Part shown: one piece after another, positions 34,772-42,831 of the stretch
How the letters are laid out: every line of letters begins with the position of its first letter
Numbering within the stretch: the first letter of the stretch is position 1
Assembly: GCA_017540585.1 (NCBI GenBank)
Contig: JAFYAT010000117.1
Span: 1-42,831, forward strand
Direction: 5' to 3'
Source: Bacteroidaceae bacterium
GTDB lineage: Bacteria; Bacteroidota; Bacteroidia; Bacteroidales; Bacteroidaceae
DNA length: 42,831 nt
The notes under the pieces: model-generated
What the model was told of the DNA's origin: nothing
Database searches by the model: none
What the model saw: only the letters and a program-made list of their open reading frames with translations
Program-made: the position numbers and the translations under genes

Positions 34772-37192
34772 ATGTCTTATAATTTTGATTCGTTTAATCC
34801 TGCACAGAGGGCTGCCGTAGAGTATTGCGACGGTCCTTCACTCGTTATAGCAGGTGCAGGTTCTGGTAAAACTCGTGTACTTACTCACAAGATAGCTTAT
34901 CTCATGTCTGAGTGCGGACTTCAGCCATGGGAGATTCTCGCCTTGACGTTTACCAATAAGGCTGCAAGGGAGATGAAGGAGCGTATTGATGGCATCGTGG
35001 GTGGCGATGGCGCAAAGCATCTGTGGATGGGTACGTTCCATAGTATCTTTCTCCGTATTCTTCGTGCAGAACACGAGGCTATAGGATTCTCTGCTAACTT
35101 CACGATTTATGATACGGCAGACAGCAAGAGTCTGCTCAAGACCATCACAAAGGAGATGGGACTTGATGACAAGACTTATAAGCAGTCGGATGTGCTTGGC
35201 AGAATAAGCAACGCAAAGAACCGCCTCGTTTCGGCAGATGATTATGTCAATTCGCCTGAGTATTTCAAGGCGGATTCTCAGTCACGCAAACCTGCCATCG
35301 GTAGCATATACAAGCGTTATGCAAATCGTTGTCGTCAAGCCGACGCCATGGACTTTGACGACATCCTTCTATATACATTCTATCTCTTTGAAAAGAATGA
35401 GGATATTCGTCGCAAGTATGTGGAGCGTTTTCGTTATGTGCTTGTGGATGAGTATCAGGATACGAACTATGCCCAGCATCGTATCGTCTATCAGTTGACA
35501 AAGGAACGCCAGCGTCTATGCGTGGTGGGTGATGATGCTCAGAGTATATATAGTTTCCGTGGAGCTAATATTGATAATATTCTTACATTCAATAAACTCT
35601 ACGAAGGTGCACAGACATTTAAGCTTGAGCAGAATTACCGTTCAACTCAGATGATTGTTAATGCTGCCAATAGTCTTATCTGCAAGAACAGAGGGCAGAT
35701 TCAGAAGAATGTTTTCAGCGAGAATGATCCAGGCGAGCGCATCAAGGTTTCTGAGGCTTATTCGGATGTGGAGGAAGGACAGATTGTCATCCGTCAGATA
35801 GAGCATCTTCGTCGTGCGGAGAATGCTGAATATTCGGATTTTGCAATCCTCTATCGTACCAATGCGCAGAGTCGTGTGTTTGAAGAGGCTTTGCGTAAGA
35901 GCGGTATGCCATATAAGATTTATGGAGGTCTGTCGTTCTACCAGCGCAAGGAGATAAAGGATATCATAGCTTATTTCCGCATGATTGTCAATCCTAATGA
36001 TGAGGAGGCGTTTAAGCGTATCATCAATTATCCAGCACGTGGAATAGGCAATACTACTCTTCAGAAGATTATAGATTGTGCCAATAATAACAGCACAAGC
36101 CTGTGGAACGTCATCTGTAATCCTGAAGTATATTCTCTTGGTTTGTCAAATGCGACTATGGCTCGTGTGAACGTGTTCCGTGAGTTGATAGAGAAGTATA
36201 TGAGTATTGCTGCCACGGAAAATGCTGAGGAAGTTGGTCGTGGAATTGTTGTTGACAGCGGAATATATGCGGATGTTCATTCTTCGTCTGATGCTGAAGA
36301 CCTCGTACGTCAGGAAAATGTGGACGAACTTGTGAGCGGATTGAGTGACTTTGTTCAGAGCCGATTGGAGGAAGATAATAATAATGTGACTATAACTGAC
36401 TATCTCTCAGAAGTGTCATTGTTGTCTGACTTGGATTCGGACAAGGGTGGCGATGAGCATAAAATCACGCTTATGACTATTCACTCGGCAAAGGGATTGG
36501 AGTTTCCGACTGTCTTTGTCGTAGGACTTGAGGAGAACCTTTTCCCAAGTCAGATGGCGTGTGAATCCATGCGTGAGATGGAAGAGGAACGTCGCTTGTT
36601 CTATGTGGCAATCACTCGTGCTGAGCGCCATTGTTTCCTCTCGTATGCCAAGAGCCGTTATCGCTACGGTAAGATGGAGTTTGGCAATCCTTCACGCTTC
36701 CTCTCTGATATTGCGCCTGAGTACCTTGACCGTCGTTCAACGGTTAAGTCTTCTTTCGGTCGTTCGGCAGACGTGGAATTGCCATGGAAGCGTAAGACTA
36801 ACGTGTATAATGACGAGCCTGAGTTTATGCGTAGCAATAATGCGTATTCGCGTCCTGCTGCGCCATCCAGAACTGTGTCCATGCCAAATATCAGCGGTGG
36901 CGTGTCTTCGTTCACTCCTAAGGTGCAGAATACGGATGCGTTCACTCCTGTTACGGGTATTCGTCGTGTGTCAAAGGTAACAGATGCAAACGTAACAAAT
37001 GCGAGTGCTAAATCACCAGAGGCAAGTGCAAGCATAGCCGTGGGCAAGCATATCGAGCACCAGCGTTTCGGTATTGGAGTAGTGGAAAAGATTGAGGGAA
37101 CTGGTGACCAGATGAAGGCTACCATCAACTTTAACAATCTTGGCAAGAAGCAGCTGTTGCTCAAGTTTGCGCGTTTCAAGGTCATCGATTAG
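34772..37192 (+). CDS. UvrD/PcrA-type ATP-dependent DNA helicase
   Basis: An 806-residue SF1A 3'-5' helicase for repair and replication restart. Q motif FNPAQRAAV, Walker A AGAGSGKT (27-34), motif Ia ALTFTNKAAREM, Walker B VLVDEYQDTN, motif III VGDDAQSIYSFRGA, motif IV LEQNYRST, motif V LMTIHSAKGLEFPTVFVVGLEENLFP and motif VI EEERRLFYVAITRAE. The C-terminal 60 residues carry the PcrA-like GKHIEHQRFGIGVVEKIEG...ARFKVID Tudor-like domain. Full length. The upstream 50 bases show no clear -7 element. Confidence 0.95.
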   Translation: MSYNFDSFNPAQRAAVEYCDGPSLVIAGAGSGKTRVLTHKIAYLMSECGLQPWEILALTFTNKAAREMKERIDGIVGGDGAKHLWMGTFHSIFLRILRAEHEAIGFSANFTIYDTADSKSLLKTITKEMGLDDKTYKQSDVLGRISNAKNRLVSADDYVNSPEYFKADSQSRKPAIGSIYKRYANRCRQADAMDFDDILLYTFYLFEKNEDIRRKYVERFRYVLVDEYQDTNYAQHRIVYQLTKERQRLCVVGDDAQSIYSFRGANIDNILTFNKLYEGAQTFKLEQNYRSTQMIVNAANSLICKNRGQIQKNVFSENDPGERIKVSEAYSDVEEGQIVIRQIEHLRRAENAEYSDFAILYRTNAQSRVFEEALRKSGMPYKIYGGLSFYQRKEIKDIIAYFRMIVNPNDEEAFKRIINYPARGIGNTTLQKIIDCANNNSTSLWNVICNPEVYSLGLSNATMARVNVFRELIEKYMSIAATENAEEVGRGIVVDSGIYADVHSSSDAEDLVRQENVDELVSGLSDFVQSRLEEDNNNVTITDYLSEVSLLSDLDSDKGGDEHKITLMTIHSAKGLEFPTVFVVGLEENLFPSQMACESMREMEEERRLFYVAITRAERHCFLSYAKSRYRYGKMEFGNPSRFLSDIAPEYLDRRSTVKSSFGRSADVELPWKRKTNVYNDEPEFMRSNNAYSRPAAPSRTVSMPNISGGVSSFTPKVQNTDAFTPVTGIRRVSKVTDANVTNASAKSPEASASIAVGKHIEHQRFGIGVVEKIEGTGDQMKATINFNNLGKKQLLLKFARFKVID

Positions 37193-37239
37193 GATTGAAA
37201 AAACGGAAATATTGAAAATATTTGACCTGTAGGTGGCAG

Positions 37240-37383
37240 TTTTGCACTAAGGTGCCTATTAGAAAAACAGTCAAGAACCTTTAGCTCGGCGAAGCCAAAC
37301 AGAACGAAAACAAGAAAAAACAGTTTTTCTTTTGTTTTCCATTGTTTTCTTTTGTTTTTCTAATTGGCCGCTTGGCGGCAAAA
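37240..37383 (-). repeat. mobile-looking repeat element, copy B (inverted)
   Basis: Its reverse complement follows copy A (30346-30525) almost base for base, except for the missing internal segment and a few substitutions. The palindromes GCACTAAGGTGC (37244-37255) and GCCGCTTGGCGGC (37367-37379) mark its ends. Similarity continues about 17 bases beyond the right end (GCGTTTTTAACGT). The two copies enclose the RNA candidate, the RiPP cassette, the secreted protein and uvrD. Confidence 0.8.
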
Positions 37384-37483
37384 AATAAATGCGTTTTTAA
37401 CGTATGGGGTGAAAAAATCAAGTTAAAAGTCTCATAATAGTCTCATCTTGTATCGTGCGGAATGTGGTACGAAGAAAAACAAA

Positions 37484-37522
37484 TAAAAAATCGACACTAT
37501 CATAATGATGGTGTCGATTTTT
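37484..37522 (-). terminator. terminator of tRNA-Thr
   Basis: AAAAATCGACAC (37486-37497) pairs with GTGTCGATTTTT (37511-37522), and the stem continues with ATC/GAT. On the minus strand a T run follows. It lies 26 bases after the tRNA. Confidence 0.85.
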
Positions 37523-37547
37523 ATATGTACATTTGCAAGAGTTTTGG

Positions 37548-37620
<73 letters not shown>

Positions 37621-37644
37621 ATTGCATTTTTGCAATTGCGACGG

Positions 37645-37675
37645 CAAAGGTAATGCTTTTATTAAAACTGACAAA
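37645..37675 (-). promoter_or_regulatory. promoter of tRNA-Thr
   Basis: On the minus strand TTTG (37672-37675), 19 bases, TACCTTTG (37645-37652): a complete consensus. Confidence 0.8.
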
Positions 37676-37695
37676 ACATTATAGCGTGTTTTTTT

Positions 37696-38688
37696 ATGAA
37701 CAAGAGTAAGAAAAAATCGGAAAACAGAAATAGAATCATATATGCAGCCTTTATAATTGCCATTCTTGGAGGAGCTTACATCAAGGAGTATGGTCTTCCT
37801 TTTGGTGAGGAAAAGGCTAAGGAGTCGAAGGTGTTCTCCAAGGCTGCGGAGACAGAGGAGGAGAATGACATGGATGCGCTTGCTGCCGAGGCAGAGGCTG
37901 AGAATGCCAGTAGTGACCCTTCGGAGATAAAGGGCAGACGTGACCTGTCTAACAAGATTGAGGCTCCTTCTGAGGGCTTGTCACGCATCATAGGCGAGGA
38001 CCTCGAACAGCCTGCTCCTATCTCAAACAGCGAGGTTATTCTCTTCAAGAATTCATTTATCGTATCATATAATATGGAGACCAAATGCCCTAACTATGTG
38101 GCATGGTGCCTCACCAAGGACAGGCTTGATGGCAAGGTGTCACGTTCTGACACCTTCATCGGGGATGATGTGATAGGTGAAAGTTCAAGGGTGGAGACAC
38201 AGGATTATTCTGGTTCAGGGTATGACCGAGGTCACATGTGTCCTGCTGCCGACAACCGTCACGACCAGATGTCCATGATGCAGTCGTTCATGATGACAAA
38301 CATCTGTCCTCAGAACCATAATCTCAATTCGGGTGACTGGAAGGAGCTGGAGGAGCAATGCCGCCAGTGGGTCAAGGATTATTCTGAACTCTATATCGTG
38401 TGTGGTCCTATCTTCGACAAGAAGAATCCAAGGACTATTGGCAAGCGCAAAGGATTAAAGATTGCTGTTCCTGACCGTTTCTTCAAGGTGGTGCTCATGA
38501 TTGGCAAGAATCCGAAGGCTATAGGTTTTATCTATCCTAATGCTGAGACCAATAAGGATATCCGTGACTATTGCGTTACGGTTGACCGTGTGGAGAGCAT
38601 CACGGGTATTGACTTCTACCCATCTCTCCCTGATGATGTGGAGAAGAAGGTGGAAGCAGAGTGCAAGCCAGCGGCATGGGGAATATAA
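37696..38688 (+). CDS. membrane-anchored DNA/RNA non-specific endonuclease
   Basis: A 330-residue protein with an N-terminal membrane segment (about 13-28, RIIYAAFIIAILGGAYI) and an acidic, Ala/Glu-rich linker (35-85). The NUC1-type nuclease domain runs from about 115 to 315. The active site is DRGHMCPAADN with the catalytic His, and the Mg2+-binding Asn is in MTNICPQNHNLNSGDWKELE. The domain should lie in the periplasm and digest nucleic acid. The ORF starts eight bases after the T run at 37688-37695; no promoter is clear. Confidence 0.9.
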   Translation: MNKSKKKSENRNRIIYAAFIIAILGGAYIKEYGLPFGEEKAKESKVFSKAAETEEENDMDALAAEAEAENASSDPSEIKGRRDLSNKIEAPSEGLSRIIGEDLEQPAPISNSEVILFKNSFIVSYNMETKCPNYVAWCLTKDRLDGKVSRSDTFIGDDVIGESSRVETQDYSGSGYDRGHMCPAADNRHDQMSMMQSFMMTNICPQNHNLNSGDWKELEEQCRQWVKDYSELYIVCGPIFDKKNPRTIGKRKGLKIAVPDRFFKVVLMIGKNPKAIGFIYPNAETNKDIRDYCVTVDRVESITGIDFYPSLPDDVEKKVEAECKPAAWGI

Positions 38689-38724
38689 GGGAATGTGGAA
38701 TGAGGAATGACAAGTACGCTGATG

Positions 38725-38773
38725 GGAGTGAAAAGTGAATAGTGAAAAGTGAAAAATATATTTTACTCTGTTC
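38725..38773 (+). repeat. 49-base dispersed repeat, copy 2
   Basis: Matches the reverse complement of 24477-24525 in 48 of 49 bases. Upstream lies GGAATGTGGAATGAGGAATGA-like text (38691-38710), and downstream CTTCTTAACT words repeat at 38835-38870, before pyrK. Confidence 0.85.
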
Positions 38774-38896
38774 ACAATTTCATTCTCTGTGCTCTCTGAG
38801 TTCTTTGTGTTGAAATCAAGAGCCATCATTCGTCTTAACTTCTTAACTCCAGACTTCTTAACTCCTATAAAATAGAAAGAAACAACATCAAAATAT

Positions 38897-39673
38897 ATGA
38901 AGAAATTCGTTAAAGATTTAACTGTAGCAGAGGTGGAGTTCCCACACTCACGCTATGTACTCTTGAAGCTGACAGACAGTGAACCTCTTCCAGAGATGTT
39001 GCCAGGTCAGTTTGTTGAAGTGAAGGTGGAGGGTAGCCCTAAGACATTCCTTCGTCGTCCTATCTCAATCAATTATGTGGACAAGGAAAAGAACCAGTTG
39101 TGGTTGCTTATCCAGACGGTAGGCGAGGGTACTCACAAGCTTGCAGAACTCAAGGCAGGTGATAAACTTAACCTCGTGTTCCCTCTTGGCAATGGTTTCT
39201 CACCTATGCAGAAGGCAGGTGAGAAGGTGCTCCTCGTGGGTGGTGGAGTGGGAGTTGCTCCTCTCCTCAACTATGGCAAGGAACTTAAGGAGGCTGGTGC
39301 TCAGCCTGTATTCCTTCTTGGCGCACGTTCAAAGGCAGACCTTCTTGAGCAGGAACTGTTCAAATCTATTGCTCCTGTATATGTGACAACAGAAGACGGT
39401 AGCGAAGGTGAGAAAGGATTTGTTACTCAGCACTCATTGCTCGAAAGCGAGACTTTCGACCGTATCTCCGTTTGTGGTCCTAAGCCTATGATGGTGAGTG
39501 TGGCACGTTATGCTAAGTCTAAGGGAATACCTTGTGAGGTGAGCCTTGAAAACATGATGGCGTGTGGTCTTGGAGCATGCCTTTGTTGTGTGGAGAATAC
39601 AGTCAGGGGTAATGTGTGTGTCTGCAAGGAAGGACCTGTGTTCCCAATAGAAGAGTTGACTTGGGAACTTTAA
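38897..39673 (+). CDS. pyrK: dihydroorotate dehydrogenase B, electron transfer subunit
   Basis: Iron-sulfur flavoprotein that passes electrons from PyrD to NAD+. The 258-residue product has an FAD domain with FLRRPISIN, an NAD-binding part with VLLVGGGVGVAPLLNYGKEL, and the 2Fe-2S cluster near the end: CEVSLENMMACGLGACLCCVENTV...CVCKEGPVF. It lies 26 bases before pyrD in the same direction. Confidence 0.95.
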   Translation: MKKFVKDLTVAEVEFPHSRYVLLKLTDSEPLPEMLPGQFVEVKVEGSPKTFLRRPISINYVDKEKNQLWLLIQTVGEGTHKLAELKAGDKLNLVFPLGNGFSPMQKAGEKVLLVGGGVGVAPLLNYGKELKEAGAQPVFLLGARSKADLLEQELFKSIAPVYVTTEDGSEGEKGFVTQHSLLESETFDRISVCGPKPMMVSVARYAKSKGIPCEVSLENMMACGLGACLCCVENTVRGNVCVCKEGPVFPIEELTWEL

Positions 39674-39699
39674 TGAACTCATAAAAGATTATTTTGATT

Positions 39700-40611
39700 A
39701 TGGCAGATTTGAGTACAAATATAGCAGGTCTTCAGATGAAGAATCCTGTAATGACTGCATCAGGAACATTCGGTTATGGAGTGGAATTTGCAGATTTCGT
39801 AAATCTTGAAGATATCGGCGGTATCATCGTCAAGGGTACTACGCTTAATCCTCGTGAGGGTAACGACTATCCTCGCATGGTGGAGACTGCAAGCGGTATG
39901 CTGAACTGTGTGGGTCTTCAGAACAAGGGTGTGGATTATTTCTGCAAGAATATTTATCCACAGATTAAGGATATAAAGACCAACATGATTGTCAATGTGT
40001 CTGGTTCTTGTCCTGAGGATTATGCCGAGTGTGCTGCCCGTATCAACGACCTTGACAGCATACCAGCTATTGAGCTTAACATCAGTTGTCCTAATGTGCG
40101 TCAGGGTGGTATGGCATTTGGCGTGACTACGGACGGAGCTGCAAGTGTCGTTCGTGCCGTTCGTGAGGCATATAAGAAGACGCTTATCGTGAAGCTTTCG
40201 CCTAACGTGACAAGCATCACGGATATTGCCCTTGCCGTACAGGATGCAGGTGCTGATGCCGTTTCGCTTATCAACACTCTCATGGGTATGGTCATCGACA
40301 TAGAGAAGCGCAAGCCTATCCTCAGTATTGCAACTGGTGGTATGAGTGGACCTGCCGTCAAGCCAGTAGCCGTCCGTTGTGTATGGCAGGTGGCAAAGGC
40401 TGTAAATATCCCAGTCGTTGGTCTTGGCGGTATCATGAATGCCCATGATGCAATAGAGTTCCTTCTTGCAGGTGCGTCTGCAATAGAGATTGGAACAGCC
40501 AATTTCGTTGACCCAGCCATAACTCTAAAGGTGGCTAATGGTATAAGCGAATGGCTGGATAATCATGGCTGCAAGTCCGTAAAAGAGATTATCGGACAGT
40601 TGGAAGCATAA
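39700..40611 (+). CDS. pyrD: dihydroorotate dehydrogenase B, catalytic subunit
   Basis: FMN enzyme of pyrimidine synthesis, class 1B. The 303-residue product shows [28 protein letters not shown], the catalytic Cys region [32 protein letters not shown], and [33 protein letters not shown] six bases upstream (39694) is also in frame; I prefer the ATG at 39700 because homologs start MADLS-like. Confidence 0.96.
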   Translation: MADLSTNIAGLQMKNPVMTASGTFGYGVEFADFVNLEDIGGIIVKGTTLNPREGNDYPRMVETASGMLNCVGLQNKGVDYFCKNIYPQIKDIKTNMIVNVSGSCPEDYAECAARINDLDSIPAIELNISCPNVRQGGMAFGVTTDGAASVVRAVREAYKKTLIVKLSPNVTSITDIALAVQDAGADAVSLINTLMGMVIDIEKRKPILSIATGGMSGPAVKPVAVRCVWQVAKAVNIPVVGLGGIMNAHDAIEFLLAGASAIEIGTANFVDPAITLKVANGISEWLDNHGCKSVKEIIGQLEA

Positions 40612-40613
40612 AG

Positions 40614-40721
40614 GTAATGAGGAATGAGTAATTAGTAATGAGTAATTGATAATTTCCCTTTGAAGGTAGCTTTGCGAACCATCAAACAATTCCTAATTTC
40701 TCATTCCACATTCCTAATTAT
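40614..40721. repeat. inverted pair of GAATGAG-type repeats
   Basis: The left part holds TAATGAGGAATGAGTAATTA, and the right part (40687-40721) is its approximate reverse complement, TAATTTCTCATTCCACATTC. The loop is about 40 bases. Similar words occur before pyrK at 38691-38710. Confidence 0.6.
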
Positions 40722-40740
40722 GAAAAAAAACGCAAAATCT

Positions 40741-40771
40741 TTTGTTTCTTAGTGAGGAAATCATACCTTTG
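40741..40771 (+). promoter_or_regulatory. promoter of the glycosyltransferase gene
   Basis: TTTG (40741-40744), 19 bases, TACCTTTG (40764-40771). The leader is about 115 bases and ends with a six-codon frame, ATGAATATTTTGAATGATTAG, that overlaps the start codon at 40892. Confidence 0.75.
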
Positions 40772-40891
40772 CACGGAAATGTTGCAGATTGTTGCATTAT
40801 ACGGGGTGTTTATTGAATTGTACGTTTATGATTTTGACGTAGTGTAGGAGTTCTAACCGTACAGTTGTGTTTTTTAAAATGAATATTTTGA

Positions 40892-41671
40892 ATGATTAGT
40901 GTTAAGACATTAAGGCTGCTTATAAGTAAATCGGAACTCGACCGAATGCCTGAGGGAAAGGTACTGATAAATACAATAAATGCGTTTTCGTACAATAATG
41001 CCCGTAAGGATAGTTTGTTTGAGGAAGCGTTGACAAAGTGTGACGTGCTTATTCCTGACGGTGTAAGTATCGTTCGTGCTTGCCATATTCTTAATGCTAA
41101 ATCAAAGCCTTGGGAGAGAATAGCAGGATGGGACTTGTTCGTGTATGAGATGACAAGGATGAACGAGCCACTCGAAAAGGCTGAAACCATACCTTACTGG
41201 AAGACTGTACACCCTGAGCGCAAGCGACCTGTCGTCATGTTTATGGGCAGTTCGGAGAATGTACTTGGAAAGATTCGTGAACAGGCTGCCAAGACGTACA
41301 AGAATATTGATGTTGTTACATATTCGCCACCATTCCGCAAGGAATTTACACTTACGGACAATATGAATATGTGTAAGGCTATCAATGATGCTGACCCCGA
41401 CCTTCTGTGGATAGGTATGACTGCTCCAAAACAAGAGAAATGGGCATATTCCAACTGGATGCGCCTTGACATCAACTGCCATTGTGGTACAGTGGGAGCT
41501 GTATTCGACTTTTTTGCTGGAACGCTTGAACGTGCTCCTATTGCATGGCAACAGGCAGGATATGAATGGCTGTATCGTCTCCTCAAGGAACCAAAGAGAA
41601 TGTGGAGACGCTACATAATCGGTAATACGGAATTTCTATACTTGATGTTTCGTGAATGGGCGGGAGTTTGA
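40892..41671 (+). CDS. WecB/TagA/CpsF family glycosyltransferase
   Basis: A 259-residue enzyme of the GT26 family. The N-terminal INTINAFSYNNARKD and the catalytic segment DVLIPDGVSIVRACHILN (Asp) are typical, followed by ERIAGWDLF, VVMFMGSSENVLGKI, LLWIGMTAPKQEKWAYSNW, and GTVGAVFDFFAGTLERAPIAWQQAGYEWLYRLLKEPKRMWRRYIIGN at the C-terminus. It should add ManNAcA, ManNAc or a related sugar to a lipid-linked intermediate of a surface polysaccharide. No other capsule gene is in the window, so the product is open. Confidence 0.9.
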   Translation: MISVKTLRLLISKSELDRMPEGKVLINTINAFSYNNARKDSLFEEALTKCDVLIPDGVSIVRACHILNAKSKPWERIAGWDLFVYEMTRMNEPLEKAETIPYWKTVHPERKRPVVMFMGSSENVLGKIREQAAKTYKNIDVVTYSPPFRKEFTLTDNMNMCKAINDADPDLLWIGMTAPKQEKWAYSNWMRLDINCHCGTVGAVFDFFAGTLERAPIAWQQAGYEWLYRLLKEPKRMWRRYIIGNTEFLYLMFREWAGV

Positions 41672-41688
41672 AAAAAACTCCCGTTTTT
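41661..41688 (+). terminator. terminator of the glycosyltransferase gene
   Basis: CGGGAGTTT (41661-41669) pairs with AAACTCCCG (41675-41683), followed by five T. The stem overlaps the last codons and the stop codon. Confidence 0.85.
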
Positions 41689-41690
41689 AT

Positions 41691-41721
41691 TTTGTACAAA
41701 AAAAAGATATTATTATTTTTG
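41691..41721 (+). promoter_or_regulatory. promoter of deoD
   Basis: TTTG (41691-41694), 19 bases, TATTTTTG (41714-41721). Transcription would start near 41728, giving a leader of about 174 bases made largely of the octamer repeats. Confidence 0.75.
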
Positions 41722-41769
41722 CAAAGATAATACATAGTTTTGGCTTCTTTCGGAACTTTCAAAAGTAGG

Positions 41770-41898
41770 AACTCAAAAACTTATGAGTCCCAAAAATAAA
41801 GAGTCCAAGAGCCCAAAAACTCAAAAACCAACAAACTTAAAAACTTAAGAGTTCAAGAGTCCAAAAACTTAAAAAACAACAAACTTAAAAACTTATAG
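41770..41898. repeat. octamer-type repeats in the deoD leader
   Basis: AACTCAAA, AACTTATG, AACTTAAA and similar words run to within four bases of the deoD ATG. AACAAACTTAAAAACTTA occurs twice. They have the same coding-strand sense as the arrays at 5739-5898 and 24421-24446 but are less regular, with AGAGTCCAA words mixed in. Confidence 0.7.
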
Positions 41899-41901
41899 AT
41901 T

Positions 41902-42618
41902 ATGGCAACACCTCATAATACCGCACCTGATGGTGCTTTCGCAAAGACTGTTTTGATGCCAGGCGACCCACTACGTGCTAAGTTTATAGCAGATACATTC
42001 CTTACAGACGTTAAGCTCGTTACTTCCGTACGCAACGTATATGGATTCACAGGTAAGTATAAGGGAAAGCCTGTGTCAGTTATGGCAAGTGGAATGGGAA
42101 TGCCAAGCATAGGTATCTATTCATGGGAACTCTATAACTTCTATGGAGTGGAGAACATCATCCGTGTTGGCTCTGCTGGTAGCTATACCGACCGTCTTGA
42201 TGTGCTCGATGTGTGCCTTGCCGAATCTGCATTCAGCGACTCTACATATGCAGAATGTCAGAATGGTGATAAGGAGAAAGTCAAGTATCCAAGCGAGAAG
42301 ATTAACAAGGTTGCCCTTGATAAGGCAAAGGTACTTGGTATTGATTGCAAGTTGTGTAAGGTACATTCGTCAGATGCTTTCTATACTGACCCTAAGCTTG
42401 GAGGTTGGGAGGCACTTCGTGACCGTACCAAGGCTGAGTGTGTTGAGATGGAGAGTTTCGCTCTCTTCCACAATGCTCAGGTGCTCGGCAAGGGAGCTGC
42501 ATGTATGCTCACCATTTCCGACTCCTTCGTCACAAAGAAGGAACTCTCTGCCGACGACCGTCAGAATGCTTTCCGCACCATGATGGAACTTGCTCTCGAA
42601 ACTGCCATTAGTTTGTAA
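41902..42618 (+). CDS. deoD: purine-nucleoside phosphorylase, DeoD type
   Basis: Cleaves purine (deoxy)nucleosides with phosphate. The 238-residue product begins MATPHNTAPDGAFAKTVLMPGDPLRAKFIADTFL, the DeoD signature, then VTSVRNVYGFTGKYKG, ASGMGMPSIGIYSWEL, IRVGSAGSY, VEMESFALFHNA and TISDSFV. It lies behind its own promoter and a repeat-rich leader. Confidence 0.95.
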   Translation: MATPHNTAPDGAFAKTVLMPGDPLRAKFIADTFLTDVKLVTSVRNVYGFTGKYKGKPVSVMASGMGMPSIGIYSWELYNFYGVENIIRVGSAGSYTDRLDVLDVCLAESAFSDSTYAECQNGDKEKVKYPSEKINKVALDKAKVLGIDCKLCKVHSSDAFYTDPKLGGWEALRDRTKAECVEMESFALFHNAQVLGKGAACMLTISDSFVTKKELSADDRQNAFRTMMELALETAISL

Positions 42619-42831
42619 TAGGGTAGTGACCATTCTGCTATATAGTATTCTTATCTTTAGGACTATATTGTTATTGTCACATCCTTATCAATAAGTAGGT
42701 GTGCATAATTATTTTTACAATCCTTGCACCGCCTACTGCGCATCTTCACCGCCTAAAAACAATCGAGTAGGAGTCACTACACTCATTTATTTTATGCGCT
42801 GAACCTACATCATTAATCAATACAATCATTA
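42619..42831. other. gene-free tail of the window
   Basis: No gene is seen. GTAGTGAC (42623-42630) and GTCACTAC (42773-42780) form an eight-base inverted pair 150 bases apart. Between them GTAGGTGTGC and GCACCGCCTAC can pair imperfectly, and ACCGCCTA occurs twice. It could be a terminator or another small repeat. Confidence 0.3.

Overview
The window looks like a chromosomal segment of a Bacteroidales bacterium, most likely Prevotella or a close relative. Three things point there. The promoters are of the Bacteroidota type (TTTG, 19-21 bases, TAnnTTTG) and genes lack a clear Shine-Dalgarno. The gene blocks are Bacteroidales-like: serC-serA-DUF1015, ruvX-def-TPR-thrS-infC-rpmI-rplT, pyrK-pyrD. 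The protein families (DUF3810, a DUF4348-like lipoprotein, EFR1 ferredoxin-flavodoxin, a GH10 xylanase with CBM6 modules) are typical of gut or rumen Bacteroidota. No reference could be searched, so this is inference.

Layout. 1-830: tRNA-Lys, tRNA-Ser, a broken duplicate of the tRNA-Ser tail and a 48-residue unknown protein. 835-4030: a secreted modular xylanase. 4027-7041 (minus): a 5'-nucleotidase-like metallophosphoesterase with no normal start codon behind a degenerate octamer array, then pheS. 7207-9957 (plus): lipoprotein, murB, metallo-beta-lactamase-fold hydrolase. 9941-17686 (minus): S41 peptidase, YigZ-family protein, DUF1015, serA, serC, EFR1 ferredoxin, corA. 18089-27505 (minus): the translation block rplT, rpmI, infC, thrS, then TPR protein, def, ruvX and lptD. 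27818-28396 (plus): purN. 28591-30159 (minus): DUF3810 and HD proteins.

The accessory part runs from about 30.2 to 37.4 kb. It opens with 1.8 kb without conventional genes, holding a mobile-looking repeat, a 219-base imperfect palindrome and a promoter-to-terminator segment that reads like a structured RNA of about 350 bases. An AT-rich three-gene RiPP cassette follows: a Cys-rich precursor whose seven cysteines all sit on a four-residue grid, a radical SAM/SPASM maturase and a PqqD-like recognition protein. Then come a small secreted protein, a 38-base inverted repeat pair, uvrD/pcrA and a second, inverted copy of the repeat seen at 30.3 kb. The plus strand continues, after a minus-strand tRNA-Thr, with a membrane-anchored nuclease, pyrK, pyrD, a WecB/TagA-type glycosyltransferase and deoD.

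Most genes are housekeeping: peptidoglycan precursors, serine, pyrimidine and purine synthesis, translation, outer membrane assembly. The parts most worth a second look are the RiPP cassette with its neighbouring candidate RNA, the 30-37 kb inverted repeat pair, the coding-strand octamer arrays in front of three genes, and the missing start codon of the metallophosphoesterase. All base-pairing statements come from reading the sequence by eye, not from folding software.
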